A DNA stretch of 64,000 nt from NCBI RefSeq assembly GCF_019303495.1, contig NZ_JAEVFI010000027.1:3144-67143 (forward strand), given 5' to 3'. Below, piece by piece: positions 1 through 6,604 of this stretch. The DNA comes from Streptomyces sp. JJ66. Its GTDB lineage: Bacteria; Actinomycetota; Actinomycetes; Streptomycetales; Streptomycetaceae. Position numbers and translations under genes: made by a program. How positions within the stretch are numbered: the first letter of the stretch is position 1; each line of letters starts with the position of its first letter. Below the pieces are notes generated by a model. That model was not told the origin of the DNA. It saw only the letters and a list, made by a program, of their open reading frames with translations, and did not search any database.

Positions 1-43
1 GGCCATCGGCGTCGCCCACATGCACAACCTCGCCCACGGCTGA
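1..43 (+). CDS. C-terminal tail of an unidentified protein (partial)
   Basis: Only the last 14 codons are inside the window, in the frame that starts at base 2, ending AHMHNLAHG and TGA at 41-43. This is too short to assign a family. It converges on a minus-strand fragment whose stop lies only 5 bases further on. The reading frame is inferred from the codon pattern and stop, so the call is tentative. Confidence 0.35.
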   Translation, partial: AIGVAHMHNLAHG

Positions 44-47
44 CCCC

Positions 48-206
48 TTACGAGACAACCTTTAGCAGGCGTCGGACATCACGGTCCGTCATGTGCCCTG
101 AATGGCCGGTCAGCTTCTCAATTTCGGTGTTAACGCGTCTGGCTAACTCCGCTTGTCCCATCTGACACTCGGCCATCGCTGCAGCCAGTTCGCGATTCTC
201 TCCCAC
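48..206 (-). pseudogene. truncated XRE-type helix-turn-helix regulator fragment
   Basis: A 52-residue minus-strand frame begins GTG at 206 and reads VGENRELAAAMAECQMGQ, then continues with LARRVN, LTGH and TDRDVRRLL. This is the pattern of the N-terminal DNA-binding part of actinomycete XRE regulators that pair an N-R-L-AAAM helix with an LTG...TDRDVRRWL segment. Intact family members normally continue for at least another 100 residues. Here the frame ends in KVVS and TAA right after the RRLL motif. There is no evident ribosome binding site. I read it as a decayed remnant beside the RiPP locus; a short functional peptide is less likely. Confidence 0.45.
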
Positions 207-450
207 GTCCGCACGGTAGCGGGATTGCGCCTGAAGGCGACACCCCGAAGGTAACAATCACCGGGGTCACGCCCACGGCATCTCGGGATTTCGCCTGTCC
301 CCCCGCACTGGTGCGGCGGTTGACTCTCCTCGTCGCACACCACCGCCGCCGCGTGCAGAGGCAGAGCGTCGCTCATGACATTGAACTGCAGGGAAGAGAG
401 CACTGCTCGCCTCTTGAGGGCAGCGCTCCACCGTCTCGGAGGGAAGACCC

Positions 451-873
451 GTGACCTTGACCGCGATCCAAGCCAACGGCGTTGGGCTCCCTGGATATAG
501 CGCGACACTTCCCTGCGAACCGCAGTCCGCAGGTCGGGCACGACGCCTTGTCAGCGCAGCCTTGAACACGTGGGTTCTGGGAGAGCTGGTCGATGCAGGC
601 ATGCTCTGCGTCTCCGAGTTGGTCGCCAACTCCGTTCAGCACAGTGGGTGTCGCCTTGTCCACATCAGTGTGGAGCGGCTCACCCATCACCGGGTGCGTA
701 TCGCTGTGGGCGACGGGTCGCGGCAGACCGTGGCCAGCAGGAAGACAGCCGACGACGAGGAGACGGGTCGCGGTCTGCTCATCGTCCAGGCCCTCTCCAG
801 TTCCTGGGGCGTCCACGACAACGGCCCGGGCAAGGTCGTCTGGGCCTGCCTGGTAGCCAAGGAAGGCGCGTGA
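451..873 (+). CDS. ATP-binding protein, RsbW-like anti-sigma/serine kinase fold
   Basis: A 140-residue protein of the HATPase_c_2 (GHKL) type that streptomycetes carry in dozens of copies. The N box is visible as ELVANSVQH near residues 60-68. Further on come VGDGS (G1-like) and a glycine motif TGRGLLIVQALS that closes the ATP lid near residue 110. The GTG start at 451 is chosen because a GGAGGG stretch lies about 9 bases upstream and the sequence then reads straight into the GHKL fold. Family members act as anti-sigma factors or as partners of Scr1/DUF397 regulators; the substrate here is unknown. It precedes the RiPP operon on the same strand but is 336 bases away with a hairpin between, so cotranscription is uncertain. 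Confidence 0.85.
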   Translation: MTLTAIQANGVGLPGYSATLPCEPQSAGRARRLVSAALNTWVLGELVDAGMLCVSELVANSVQHSGCRLVHISVERLTHHRVRIAVGDGSRQTVASRKTADDEETGRGLLIVQALSSSWGVHDNGPGKVVWACLVAKEGA

Positions 874-1209
874 TGGGAAGCACGCCAAGCCGTGCAGGTT
901 CACCCTCGTCCGCTGTGGCTGCAGATCCGGCGTACCGGACGACCGGCGAGTGCCGGGGCTGCCTGGGAGTACAGCTCGAACCATCGTGCAGGCGCGCATG
1001 CTCTCTGAGCGGGTTTTCGAGAAACAGGGGCAGCGGAGCCTTCAGCGCCTTAGGGAAGCCGTGGCATACGAGCGACGGCAGGGCGATTGACCCCATGCTT
1101 CCGCGCTCGGCTGGACTTCCCCCCTGCCAGCGCGGGCGCCCACTGTACGCAGCGGGCACCCCCTCGGCTCGTCCGAGCCGAGGGTCGATGAGAGAAAGGA
1201 CGTTGCACA
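874..1209 (+). other. 336-nt non-coding leader ahead of the RiPP operon
   Basis: No credible gene is seen in either strand. The stretch separates the GHKL ATPase from the graspetide precursor and most likely holds the operon promoter, though no clear -35/-10 pair was recognised. Its downstream end contains a perfect hairpin (annotated separately) and the ribosome binding site AGAAAGGA, 9 bases from the ATG. Confidence 0.5.
1161..1184 (+). promoter_or_regulatory. perfect hairpin in the 5' leader of the graspetide precursor
   Basis: Arms CCCTCGGCTCG (1161-1171) and CGAGCCGAGGG (1174-1184) are exact reverse complements around a 2-base centre. The hairpin lies 8 bases upstream of the ribosome binding site and 25 bases before the precursor ATG. 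There is no T run after it, so a transcript-stabilising or translation-controlling element, or an operator, is as likely as a terminator of the upstream gene. Confidence 0.55.
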
Positions 1210-1488
1210 ATGGCCGCGATCGTTGACACGCCCGGTACGAACGCGCAGCTCGCCGTCGCGAGCCCGTGGGGCGTCGGCCGCCTCACGCCGTACCCGTCCA
1301 CCACCCGCCTCCCGCACGCCAGGGTCACCATCGACCCCGTCACGCAGCTCGGGGTGTTCCGTGACCGTCACGGCCAAGTCGTCGAGATGGGCAAGCACGG
1401 CACCAGCTCCGGCACCGAGACCTCCACGACCACGAACTCGGACTCCCGGAACGACCAGGGCCACGACCAGGACAGCCAGCAAGACTGA
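1210..1488 (+). CDS. graspetide precursor peptide (ATP-grasp target RiPP)
   Basis: A 92-residue precursor of the kind described as the putative ATP-grasp target (GRASP_targ, TIGR04186 / Strep_pep family). The leader carries the conserved run LTPYPSTTRLPHARVTIDP (residues 25-43), then TQLGVF (45-50) and VVEMGKHGTSSGT (57-69). The core after GKHG is made almost only of Thr/Ser (65-75) followed by Asn, Gln, His and Asp (76-92). Hydroxyl donors are thus placed ahead of acidic acceptors, as needed for side-chain ester (omega-ester) crosslinks. The ATG has an AGAAAGGA ribosome binding site. The stop overlaps the ATG of the ATP-grasp gene by one base (TGATG), indicating translational coupling. The number and pairing of esters cannot be read from the sequence. 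Confidence 0.9.
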   Translation: MAAIVDTPGTNAQLAVASPWGVGRLTPYPSTTRLPHARVTIDPVTQLGVFRDRHGQVVEMGKHGTSSGTETSTTTNSDSRNDQGHDQDSQQD

Positions 1489-2453
1489 TGGCCGGGACCG
1501 AGGAGAGGCCGGTACTGGTGGCCACCGAGGCGGACGACATTACCGCCGACATGGTAATCACCGAACTCAACCGGCGAGACGTGCCGGTGGTCAGGTTCAA
1601 CCCCGCCGACATCGGCGCGGACCTGACGGTCTCGGCTCGGTTCGGCACCTGCCCGGCCCCCGTGGTCGGGCAGGTGCGTACCCCGTCGAGAACCGCCGAC
1701 CTGACCGATGTGCGGTCCGTGTACTGGCGTCGGCCTGAATGGCCCGCCTTCCCGCACCTGAGCGATCACGACGCACGGTTCGCGGCCGCGCAAGCCCGTT
1801 ACGGTCTCGGGGGAACCCTCTACGCCCTTGACGGCCCGCTGTGGGTCAATCACCCCCTTTTCAACACCGCAGCCGACTACAAACCCACCCAGCTCGCGGT
1901 CGCACAGCGGCTCGGCTTCACGGTTCCCCCCACTCTGGTGACCAACGACCCTGCGGAAGCCCGCGCCTTCATCGCGTCGCACAACCAGGTGATCTACAAG
2001 ACCCTGCGATGGACGCCATACGAGAGGGATGGCATCCGTGTGACGGGTTGGGCAGACCTCGTCACCGCCGATGAGATCGACGATAGCGTGCGTGTGACGC
2101 CACACCTCTTCCAGGCCCGCGTAGACAAGGTCGCTGACCTTCGCGTCCTCGTCGTGGGCCGACAGGTGTTCGCCGTACGCATCGGCTCCGATCTGCTGGA
2201 CTGGCGCAAGGACTATTCCGCACTCTCCTACACCGTGGCGAAGCTTCCCGACCGAATGGACCGGGCGCTGCTCACCTACCTGGACCACTTCCACCTTGTG
2301 TCCGGCAGCTTCGACCTGGCTCTCGATGGGGCGGGCAACCACTGGTGGCTGGAGCTGAATCCAAACGGTCAATGGGGATGGCTGGAGCCGAAGACCGGAC
2401 TGGAGATGTCCGCAGCCTTCGCCGAACTACTCACACAAGGAGACAGCCCGTGA
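1488..2453 (+). CDS. ATP-grasp graspetide (omega-ester peptide) ligase
   Basis: A 321-residue MvdC/MvdD-like ATP-grasp enzyme matching the SAV_5884 ribosomal-peptide maturase type (TIGR04187). The N-terminal pre-ATP-grasp region reads VLVATEADDITADMV. The nucleotide-binding lysine segment is VIYKTLRW (about residue 166-173). The metal-binding end is WWLELNPNGQWGWLE (about 287-301), with the E and N that hold magnesium. The enzyme phosphorylates core Asp/Glu side chains and lets Ser/Thr hydroxyls attack to form ester macrocycles. It sits between its precursor (1-base overlap) and a PCMT-like methyltransferase (GTGA overlap), so the three genes should be made together. Confidence 0.92.
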   Translation: MAGTEERPVLVATEADDITADMVITELNRRDVPVVRFNPADIGADLTVSARFGTCPAPVVGQVRTPSRTADLTDVRSVYWRRPEWPAFPHLSDHDARFAAAQARYGLGGTLYALDGPLWVNHPLFNTAADYKPTQLAVAQRLGFTVPPTLVTNDPAEARAFIASHNQVIYKTLRWTPYERDGIRVTGWADLVTADEIDDSVRVTPHLFQARVDKVADLRVLVVGRQVFAVRIGSDLLDWRKDYSALSYTVAKLPDRMDRALLTYLDHFHLVSGSFDLALDGAGNHWWLELNPNGQWGWLEPKTGLEMSAAFAELLTQGDSP

Positions 2454-3613
2454 ACGACTCAGCATCCGAGCGGCGCCGCCTGGCTGGCCTGCTGGCAGAC
2501 AAGGGGGTTCTCACACTCCCGTGGCTGCGGGCTGCCGTGGAGGCCGTGCCTCGCGAGCAGTTCCTCAACCCTGGCGTGTTCGTCGATGAGGGAAGGACCT
2601 GGCGGCCCATCACCCCACTCGGCACGACCCGAGAGGAGTGGCTGAGGCTCGCCTACAGCGCGGAAACCCTCACCACCCAGCTCGACGGCCACCTGACCGC
2701 CGACCAGTGCGGAGAGCCAGTGACGGGGGTACCCACGTCATCGTCCACCGACCCGACCACCGTCGTCGGCATGATCGAGAGCCTGGACCTGGACGCAGGT
2801 CACCACGTCCTGGAGATCGGCACCGGCACCGGCTATTCCGCCGCCCTGATGTGCCATCATCTCGGCGAGGACAACGTCACCACAATCGAGGTGGACCCGG
2901 AGGTCGCAGCCCGCGCAGACGCCGCCCTGGAAGCAGCCGGATTCTCGACGTGGACCGTGACCGGCGACGGACTTCTCGGACACCCACGCCGGGCACCGTT
3001 TGACCGTGTGATCGCCACTTGTGCCGTGCGCCGCCTCCCGTACTCATGGATCAGGCAGACGAAACCGGGAGGATGCATCCTGGCGACGATCGGCTCCTGG
3101 CCCTACGGCACCGGCCTGGCGAAGGTCACCGTGAACGAGGACCGCACCGCCGAGGGTCGCATCATCGGCCGCTCGTCATTCATGCAGGCCCGCGCACAAA
3201 CAGTCGCTCCGGTGGCCGGCGACCTCTCCGCACTCACTGCCTACGCCGACAGCGAGCGTACGGCGAAGGTGTCCCCCCTCATGCTGGAGGAGTGGATGCC
3301 CGCCTTCGTCGCCCAGCTCACGGCACCCGGCGCACAGCTCGTTCGGGCCACGACCAGCGACGGCACCCCACTCCTGTACGTCTTCGATCCTGAGCGGGAG
3401 TCTTTCGCTGAGTTCCTCACCGAAGGCGACAGCTGGGTTGTCCGCCAGGGCGGCCCTGTGGCGTTGTGGGACGACGTGGAACGCGCCCTCATCGCCTGGC
3501 AGGACGCCGGGGTGCCGGATATCGACGCTGTGCGGCTCCGCGTCACCGCCGACTCCCATCTGTACTGGATCGACGCAACCCCGTCGCTAAGGTGGGAACA
3601 CCGTCTTGCGTAA
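2450..3613 (+). CDS. PCMT-like O-methyltransferase of the ATP-grasp peptide system
   Basis: A 387-residue SAM enzyme. The GTG start (2450) overlaps the ligase TGA and is preceded by AAGGAG 7 bases upstream. The fold is protein-L-isoaspartate O-methyltransferase-like: an N-terminal TTQLDG...PTSSSTDPTTV stretch, motif I LEIGTGTGYSAAL (about residue 121-133) and the acidic loop TIEVDPE. It is longer than housekeeping PCMT (about 210-230 residues), with an extra C-terminal domain of about 150 residues as in the TIGR04188 family. In fuscimiditide-type systems the homologue methylates a core Asp in the esterified peptide, which cyclises to an aspartimide. That role is inferred here from gene order and family. 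No protease or transporter gene follows. Confidence 0.9.
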   Translation: MNDSASERRRLAGLLADKGVLTLPWLRAAVEAVPREQFLNPGVFVDEGRTWRPITPLGTTREEWLRLAYSAETLTTQLDGHLTADQCGEPVTGVPTSSSTDPTTVVGMIESLDLDAGHHVLEIGTGTGYSAALMCHHLGEDNVTTIEVDPEVAARADAALEAAGFSTWTVTGDGLLGHPRRAPFDRVIATCAVRRLPYSWIRQTKPGGCILATIGSWPYGTGLAKVTVNEDRTAEGRIIGRSSFMQARAQTVAPVAGDLSALTAYADSERTAKVSPLMLEEWMPAFVAQLTAPGAQLVRATTSDGTPLLYVFDPERESFAEFLTEGDSWVVRQGGPVALWDDVERALIAWQDAGVPDIDAVRLRVTADSHLYWIDATPSLRWEHRLA

Positions 3614-3794
3614 GCCGCTACTTTCCCAAGAGGTTCCCCAGCCGGAAGGATGATGGACGACGGGCCGCTGTCGGACTAGCCCACCCAGGGGTGGCGGCCC
3701 CGGCCGTCTCGTGTCAGGGTTCGGCACCGCCAGCCGCACCAGGGATACGCCCTGGTCGGCGCGGGGTGCGTCGGCCAGCGCGGGTAGCGGTGGG

Positions 3795-4226
3795 TCAGGG
3801 CGCGGCCGGGGGGACGGGGGTGGTGGCCGGGGTGGTCTGGCTCAGGACGCAGCGCCAGGCGCCATCGTGGCGGACGAAGACATCGGTGGACCACGTGGTG
3901 GTGTCGTGCCGCTCGCCGCGCAGGTAGGTGGTGCTGGAGACGCGGGCGGTGAACGTCGCCGTCGCACCCCAGGCGCGGACGCGGACGGGTGAGACCAGGG
4001 TCATCGCCGAGTGGCTGAGCTCCCCGGAGCGGACCAGCCCAAGGAACTCCTCGCGCGCGGTGACGCCGGTGCCGGAAACCACCGCCCAGTCGTCCGCCAG
4101 GTAGGGGGCGATGCGGTCGGCGTCGTTGGAGACGACGGCCTCCGCCCACTGGTCGGCCAGCAGCGCCACCTGTGCCTGCGCGTCCTCGGCCGAGCACACC
4201 CACGTCTCCGCACTGTTCCCGCTCAT
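3795..4226 (-). CDS. NTF2/SnoaL-like (DUF4440-type) protein
   Basis: A 143-residue protein starting MSGNSAETWVC. It shows the cone-shaped NTF2-like pattern: LLADQWAEAVVSNDADRI, YLADDWAVVSGTG, then ATFTARVSST and WRCVLSQTTP near the C-terminus. Such proteins bind or convert small ligands; no substrate can be named. A longer upstream open frame exists, but the ATG at 4226 gives the family-typical N-terminus. It is a single gene between the RiPP operon and a divergent L,D-transpeptidase gene. The 180 bases between the methyltransferase stop and this gene's stop hold nothing recognisable. Confidence 0.75.
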   Translation of the reverse strand: MSGNSAETWVCSAEDAQAQVALLADQWAEAVVSNDADRIAPYLADDWAVVSGTGVTAREEFLGLVRSGELSHSAMTLVSPVRVRAWGATATFTARVSSTTYLRGERHDTTTWSTDVFVRHDGAWRCVLSQTTPATTPVPPAAP

Positions 4227-4382
4227 TGACCCAGCGTAATCGCGATGTCCTGAGGGCGCCGCCGGGGAGGCGCGGGAGGCGGTGTAGCGCAACCATCACC
4301 CGGGGTGAAAGCGTCTCCCTGACGCGCGCGGGCCACTCCGGCGACAGCCGGACCCGGGCGTCAGGGAGGGAGCACGCACCTC

Positions 4383-5096
4383 ATGGCAACGACGCGAAGA
4401 GGAGCCCGCCGCCGCAGGGTGGGCGCGACGCTGGCGGTCGCGGCGGTCGCGGCCCCGCTGGGCCTGGTGGCCACCGCCGCACCCGCACAGGCGGCACCGT
4501 GGTGCAACCCCAGCACCGGCAGCCACCAGCGCCAGGTCGAAGGCTTCCTCGGCCTGACGGTGGACGGCCGCCAGTCGGCCCGGGACTGCAAGGCGATCCA
4601 GACCTTCCAGACCCGGCACGGCATATCCCCGAACGCCGGCTACGCGGGCCCCATCACCTGGGGCGTGATGAGCCTGATGAACGTGCAGAAGAGCGCCGGG
4701 AAGACGCCGAACAAAGCGGGCACGTGCCCCACGAACAAGGGCCGCATCGCCTGCGTGGACCTCACCCGGCAGCTCAGCTGGGTGCAGGACGGCAGCAGAC
4801 TGGTCTACGGGCCGGTGCCCGTGCGCACCGGCCGCGACGGCCACGAGACGCGCACCGGCGCCAAGAAGATCTACTGGAAGAACAAGGACCACTGGTCCAC
4901 GCTGTACGACGTCGCGATGCCCTACAGCCAGTTCTTCGACGGCGGCATCGCGTTCCACTCCATCAAGGGCAGCGTCTGGGCGCCCCCGGGCTCCCACGGC
5001 TGCGTCAACATGCGCGACGCGGATGCCCGGAAGTACTGGAGCCTGCTGAAGACGGGGGACGACGTCCACATCTGGGGCCGCAAGCCCGGCACCTGA
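4383..5096 (+). CDS. secreted L,D-transpeptidase (YkuD) with peptidoglycan-binding domain
   Basis: A 237-residue exported enzyme. A basic n-region (RRGARRRRVGA), a hydrophobic stretch and AQAAPW around residue 38 make a Sec signal peptide. Next is a peptidoglycan-binding-like domain (about 45-100; CKAIQTFQTRHG). The YkuD catalytic domain (about 120-235) carries the motif H192...SHGC207VN, with Cys207 as nucleophile. These enzymes make 3-3 crosslinks between diaminopimelate residues in the wall or attach proteins to it. The ATG follows GGGAGG and is about 80 bases from the divergent NTF2-like gene. Its paralogue number cannot be judged from this window. Confidence 0.9.
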   Translation: MATTRRGARRRRVGATLAVAAVAAPLGLVATAAPAQAAPWCNPSTGSHQRQVEGFLGLTVDGRQSARDCKAIQTFQTRHGISPNAGYAGPITWGVMSLMNVQKSAGKTPNKAGTCPTNKGRIACVDLTRQLSWVQDGSRLVYGPVPVRTGRDGHETRTGAKKIYWKNKDHWSTLYDVAMPYSQFFDGGIAFHSIKGSVWAPPGSHGCVNMRDADARKYWSLLKTGDDVHIWGRKPGT

Positions 5097-5125
5097 GCCC
5101 CCGCCCAGGACGGCACCGGTGTCGG

Positions 5126-5929
5126 CTAGTCCCCGAACACCGCCGTGACCGGGGCGTGGTCTGTCCACCGCTCGCCGTGGCTGGCCGCCCGCTCCACGTG
5201 CGCCTTGACGCAGCGTGCGGCCAGCCCGGGCGTCGCGGCCAGCAGGTCGATGCGCCAGCCGCTGTCGTTGTCGAACGCCCGGCCCCGGTAGGACCACCAC
5301 GAGTACGGCCCGGCCTGCTCGGGGTACTGCTGCCGCACCACGTCGGCGTAGCCGCCGTCGGCCGGGTCGAACACCCGGCTCAGCCAGGCCCGCTCCTCGG
5401 GCAGGAACCCGGAGTTCTTGCGGTTGGCCTTCCAGTTCTTCAGGTCGGCCTCCTGGTGGGCGATGTTCCAGTCACCGCACACCAGCACCTCGCGGCCCGC
5501 CGCCGCCGCACGCGTCCGCAGCGCGGCCAGGTAGGGCAGGAACGCGGCCATGAACCGCTCCTTCTCCGCCTGCCGTTCGGTGCCGACCTCACCGGAGGGC
5601 AGGTACAGGCTGGCGACGGTCACGCCGGGCAGGTCCACCTCCAGGTAGCGTCCGGCCGCGTCGAACTCCTCGACACCGAACCCGACCCGTACCGCGTCCG
5701 GCGCGCGGCGGGTGAGAACCGCCACACCGGCCCGTCCCTTGACGGCCGACGGCGCCCACCGCGCGTGCCAGCCGTCCGGGGCGCGCACCGCCTCGGGAAG
5801 CTGCTCCGGCAGCGCCCGCACCTCTTGCAGGCACACCACGTCAGCGGCGCAGCCCGCGAGCCAGGGCCCGTAGCCCTTCCCGGCGGCCGCCCGCAGTCCG
5901 TTCACGTTGACCGTCGAGACCTCAAGCAC
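5126..5929 (-). CDS. xthA: exodeoxyribonuclease III / AP endonuclease
   Basis: A 267-residue EEP-family nuclease, normal length for ExoIII. Visible active-site motifs are VNVNGLRAA (Asn near residue 9), CLQEVRA (metal-binding Glu near 36), YLPSGE, the GDWNIAH segment (Asp/Asn pair near 153) and the C-terminal TDHAPV with the catalytic His near 260. It cuts DNA 5' to abasic sites and degrades from 3' ends in base excision repair. It is divergent from the GNAT gene with only 26 bases between start codons, so their promoters must overlap or be leaderless. Confidence 0.93.
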   Translation of the reverse strand: MLEVSTVNVNGLRAAAGKGYGPWLAGCAADVVCLQEVRALPEQLPEAVRAPDGWHARWAPSAVKGRAGVAVLTRRAPDAVRVGFGVEEFDAAGRYLEVDLPGVTVASLYLPSGEVGTERQAEKERFMAAFLPYLAALRTRAAAAGREVLVCGDWNIAHQEADLKNWKANRKNSGFLPEERAWLSRVFDPADGGYADVVRQQYPEQAGPYSWWSYRGRAFDNDSGWRIDLLAATPGLAARCVKAHVERAASHGERWTDHAPVTAVFGD

Positions 5930-5955
5930 AGACGCACCCTACCTACCATGCTGAT

Positions 5956-6444
5956 ATGCACATCGCCCGCACACGGTACGACCACCCCGACGCGCAGAAG
6001 CTCGACGCCGAGGTGCAGCTGGAGTACGCCAGGCGCTACGACACCGAGGGGGACGCCACCCCGCTCTCCCCACAGATGTTCGTCCCGCCGAAGGGTTTGT
6101 ACCTGCTCGCCTACGACGAGACCGAACGCCCGGTCGCCACCGGCGGCTGGCGCGCCATGGACCAGGACGGCGAGGGCTACTCGGACGGGGACGCCGAGAT
6201 CAAGCGCATGTTCGTCGTCCCCGAAGCCCGGGGACGCGGGCTGGCGCGCGCCATCCTCGCGCAGCTGGAGGCGGACGCCCGCGCGGCCGGGCGCACCCGG
6301 ATGGTCCTGGAGACGGGCACCAAGCAGCCGGAGGCGATCGCGCTGTACGTCTCGGCGGGGTATGAGCCGTGCGCCAAGTTCGGCTACTACCGCTGCGAGC
6401 CGGAAAGCCGCTGCTACGCCAAGCCGCTGCACCCGCTTACCTAG
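5956..6444 (+). CDS. GNAT family N-acetyltransferase
   Basis: A 162-residue acetyltransferase. The acetyl-CoA binding motif A is KRMFVVPEARGRGLARAIL (residues 77-95), with the R-x-x-G-x-A/G loop, followed by the ETGTKQPEAIALY helix and GYEPCAKFGYY near the C-terminus. The acceptor substrate is unknown. The start ATG lies immediately after the divergent xthA start, giving little or no leader, which is common in streptomycetes. A weak GC hairpin at 6468-6487 may terminate the transcript. Confidence 0.85.
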   Translation: MHIARTRYDHPDAQKLDAEVQLEYARRYDTEGDATPLSPQMFVPPKGLYLLAYDETERPVATGGWRAMDQDGEGYSDGDAEIKRMFVVPEARGRGLARAILAQLEADARAAGRTRMVLETGTKQPEAIALYVSAGYEPCAKFGYYRCEPESRCYAKPLHPLT

Positions 6445-6467
6445 CGGCGCCAGCCGCCGGACCCCCG

Positions 6468-6487
6468 GGGACCGAACCCCCGGTCCC
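6468..6487 (+). terminator. short GC hairpin after the GNAT gene (weak)
   Basis: GGGACCG and CGGTCCC pair exactly around a 6-base loop, 24 bases after the GNAT stop. It has no T run. It may be a weak terminator or simply GC-rich spacer. Confidence 0.3.
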
Positions 6488-6604
6488 GCCAGCCGGCGCC
6501 CAACGTACCCGTGCGCTCGTGCACCCCCATCAGCGTGCCGCTGTCACCCCCTGTCGCCAGATGGCCCGGCGACCGTCCCACCGCTGCGAGGAAGGCAGGA
6601 ACAC

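Noticed and set aside
4172..6604. Long plus-strand open frame upstream of the Baeyer-Villiger monooxygenase, joined in frame to it
   Set aside because: It is antisense or out-of-frame to the transpeptidase, xthA and GNAT genes and is low-complexity Arg/Pro/Ala. Monooxygenase similarity and a ribosome site begin at 6605.
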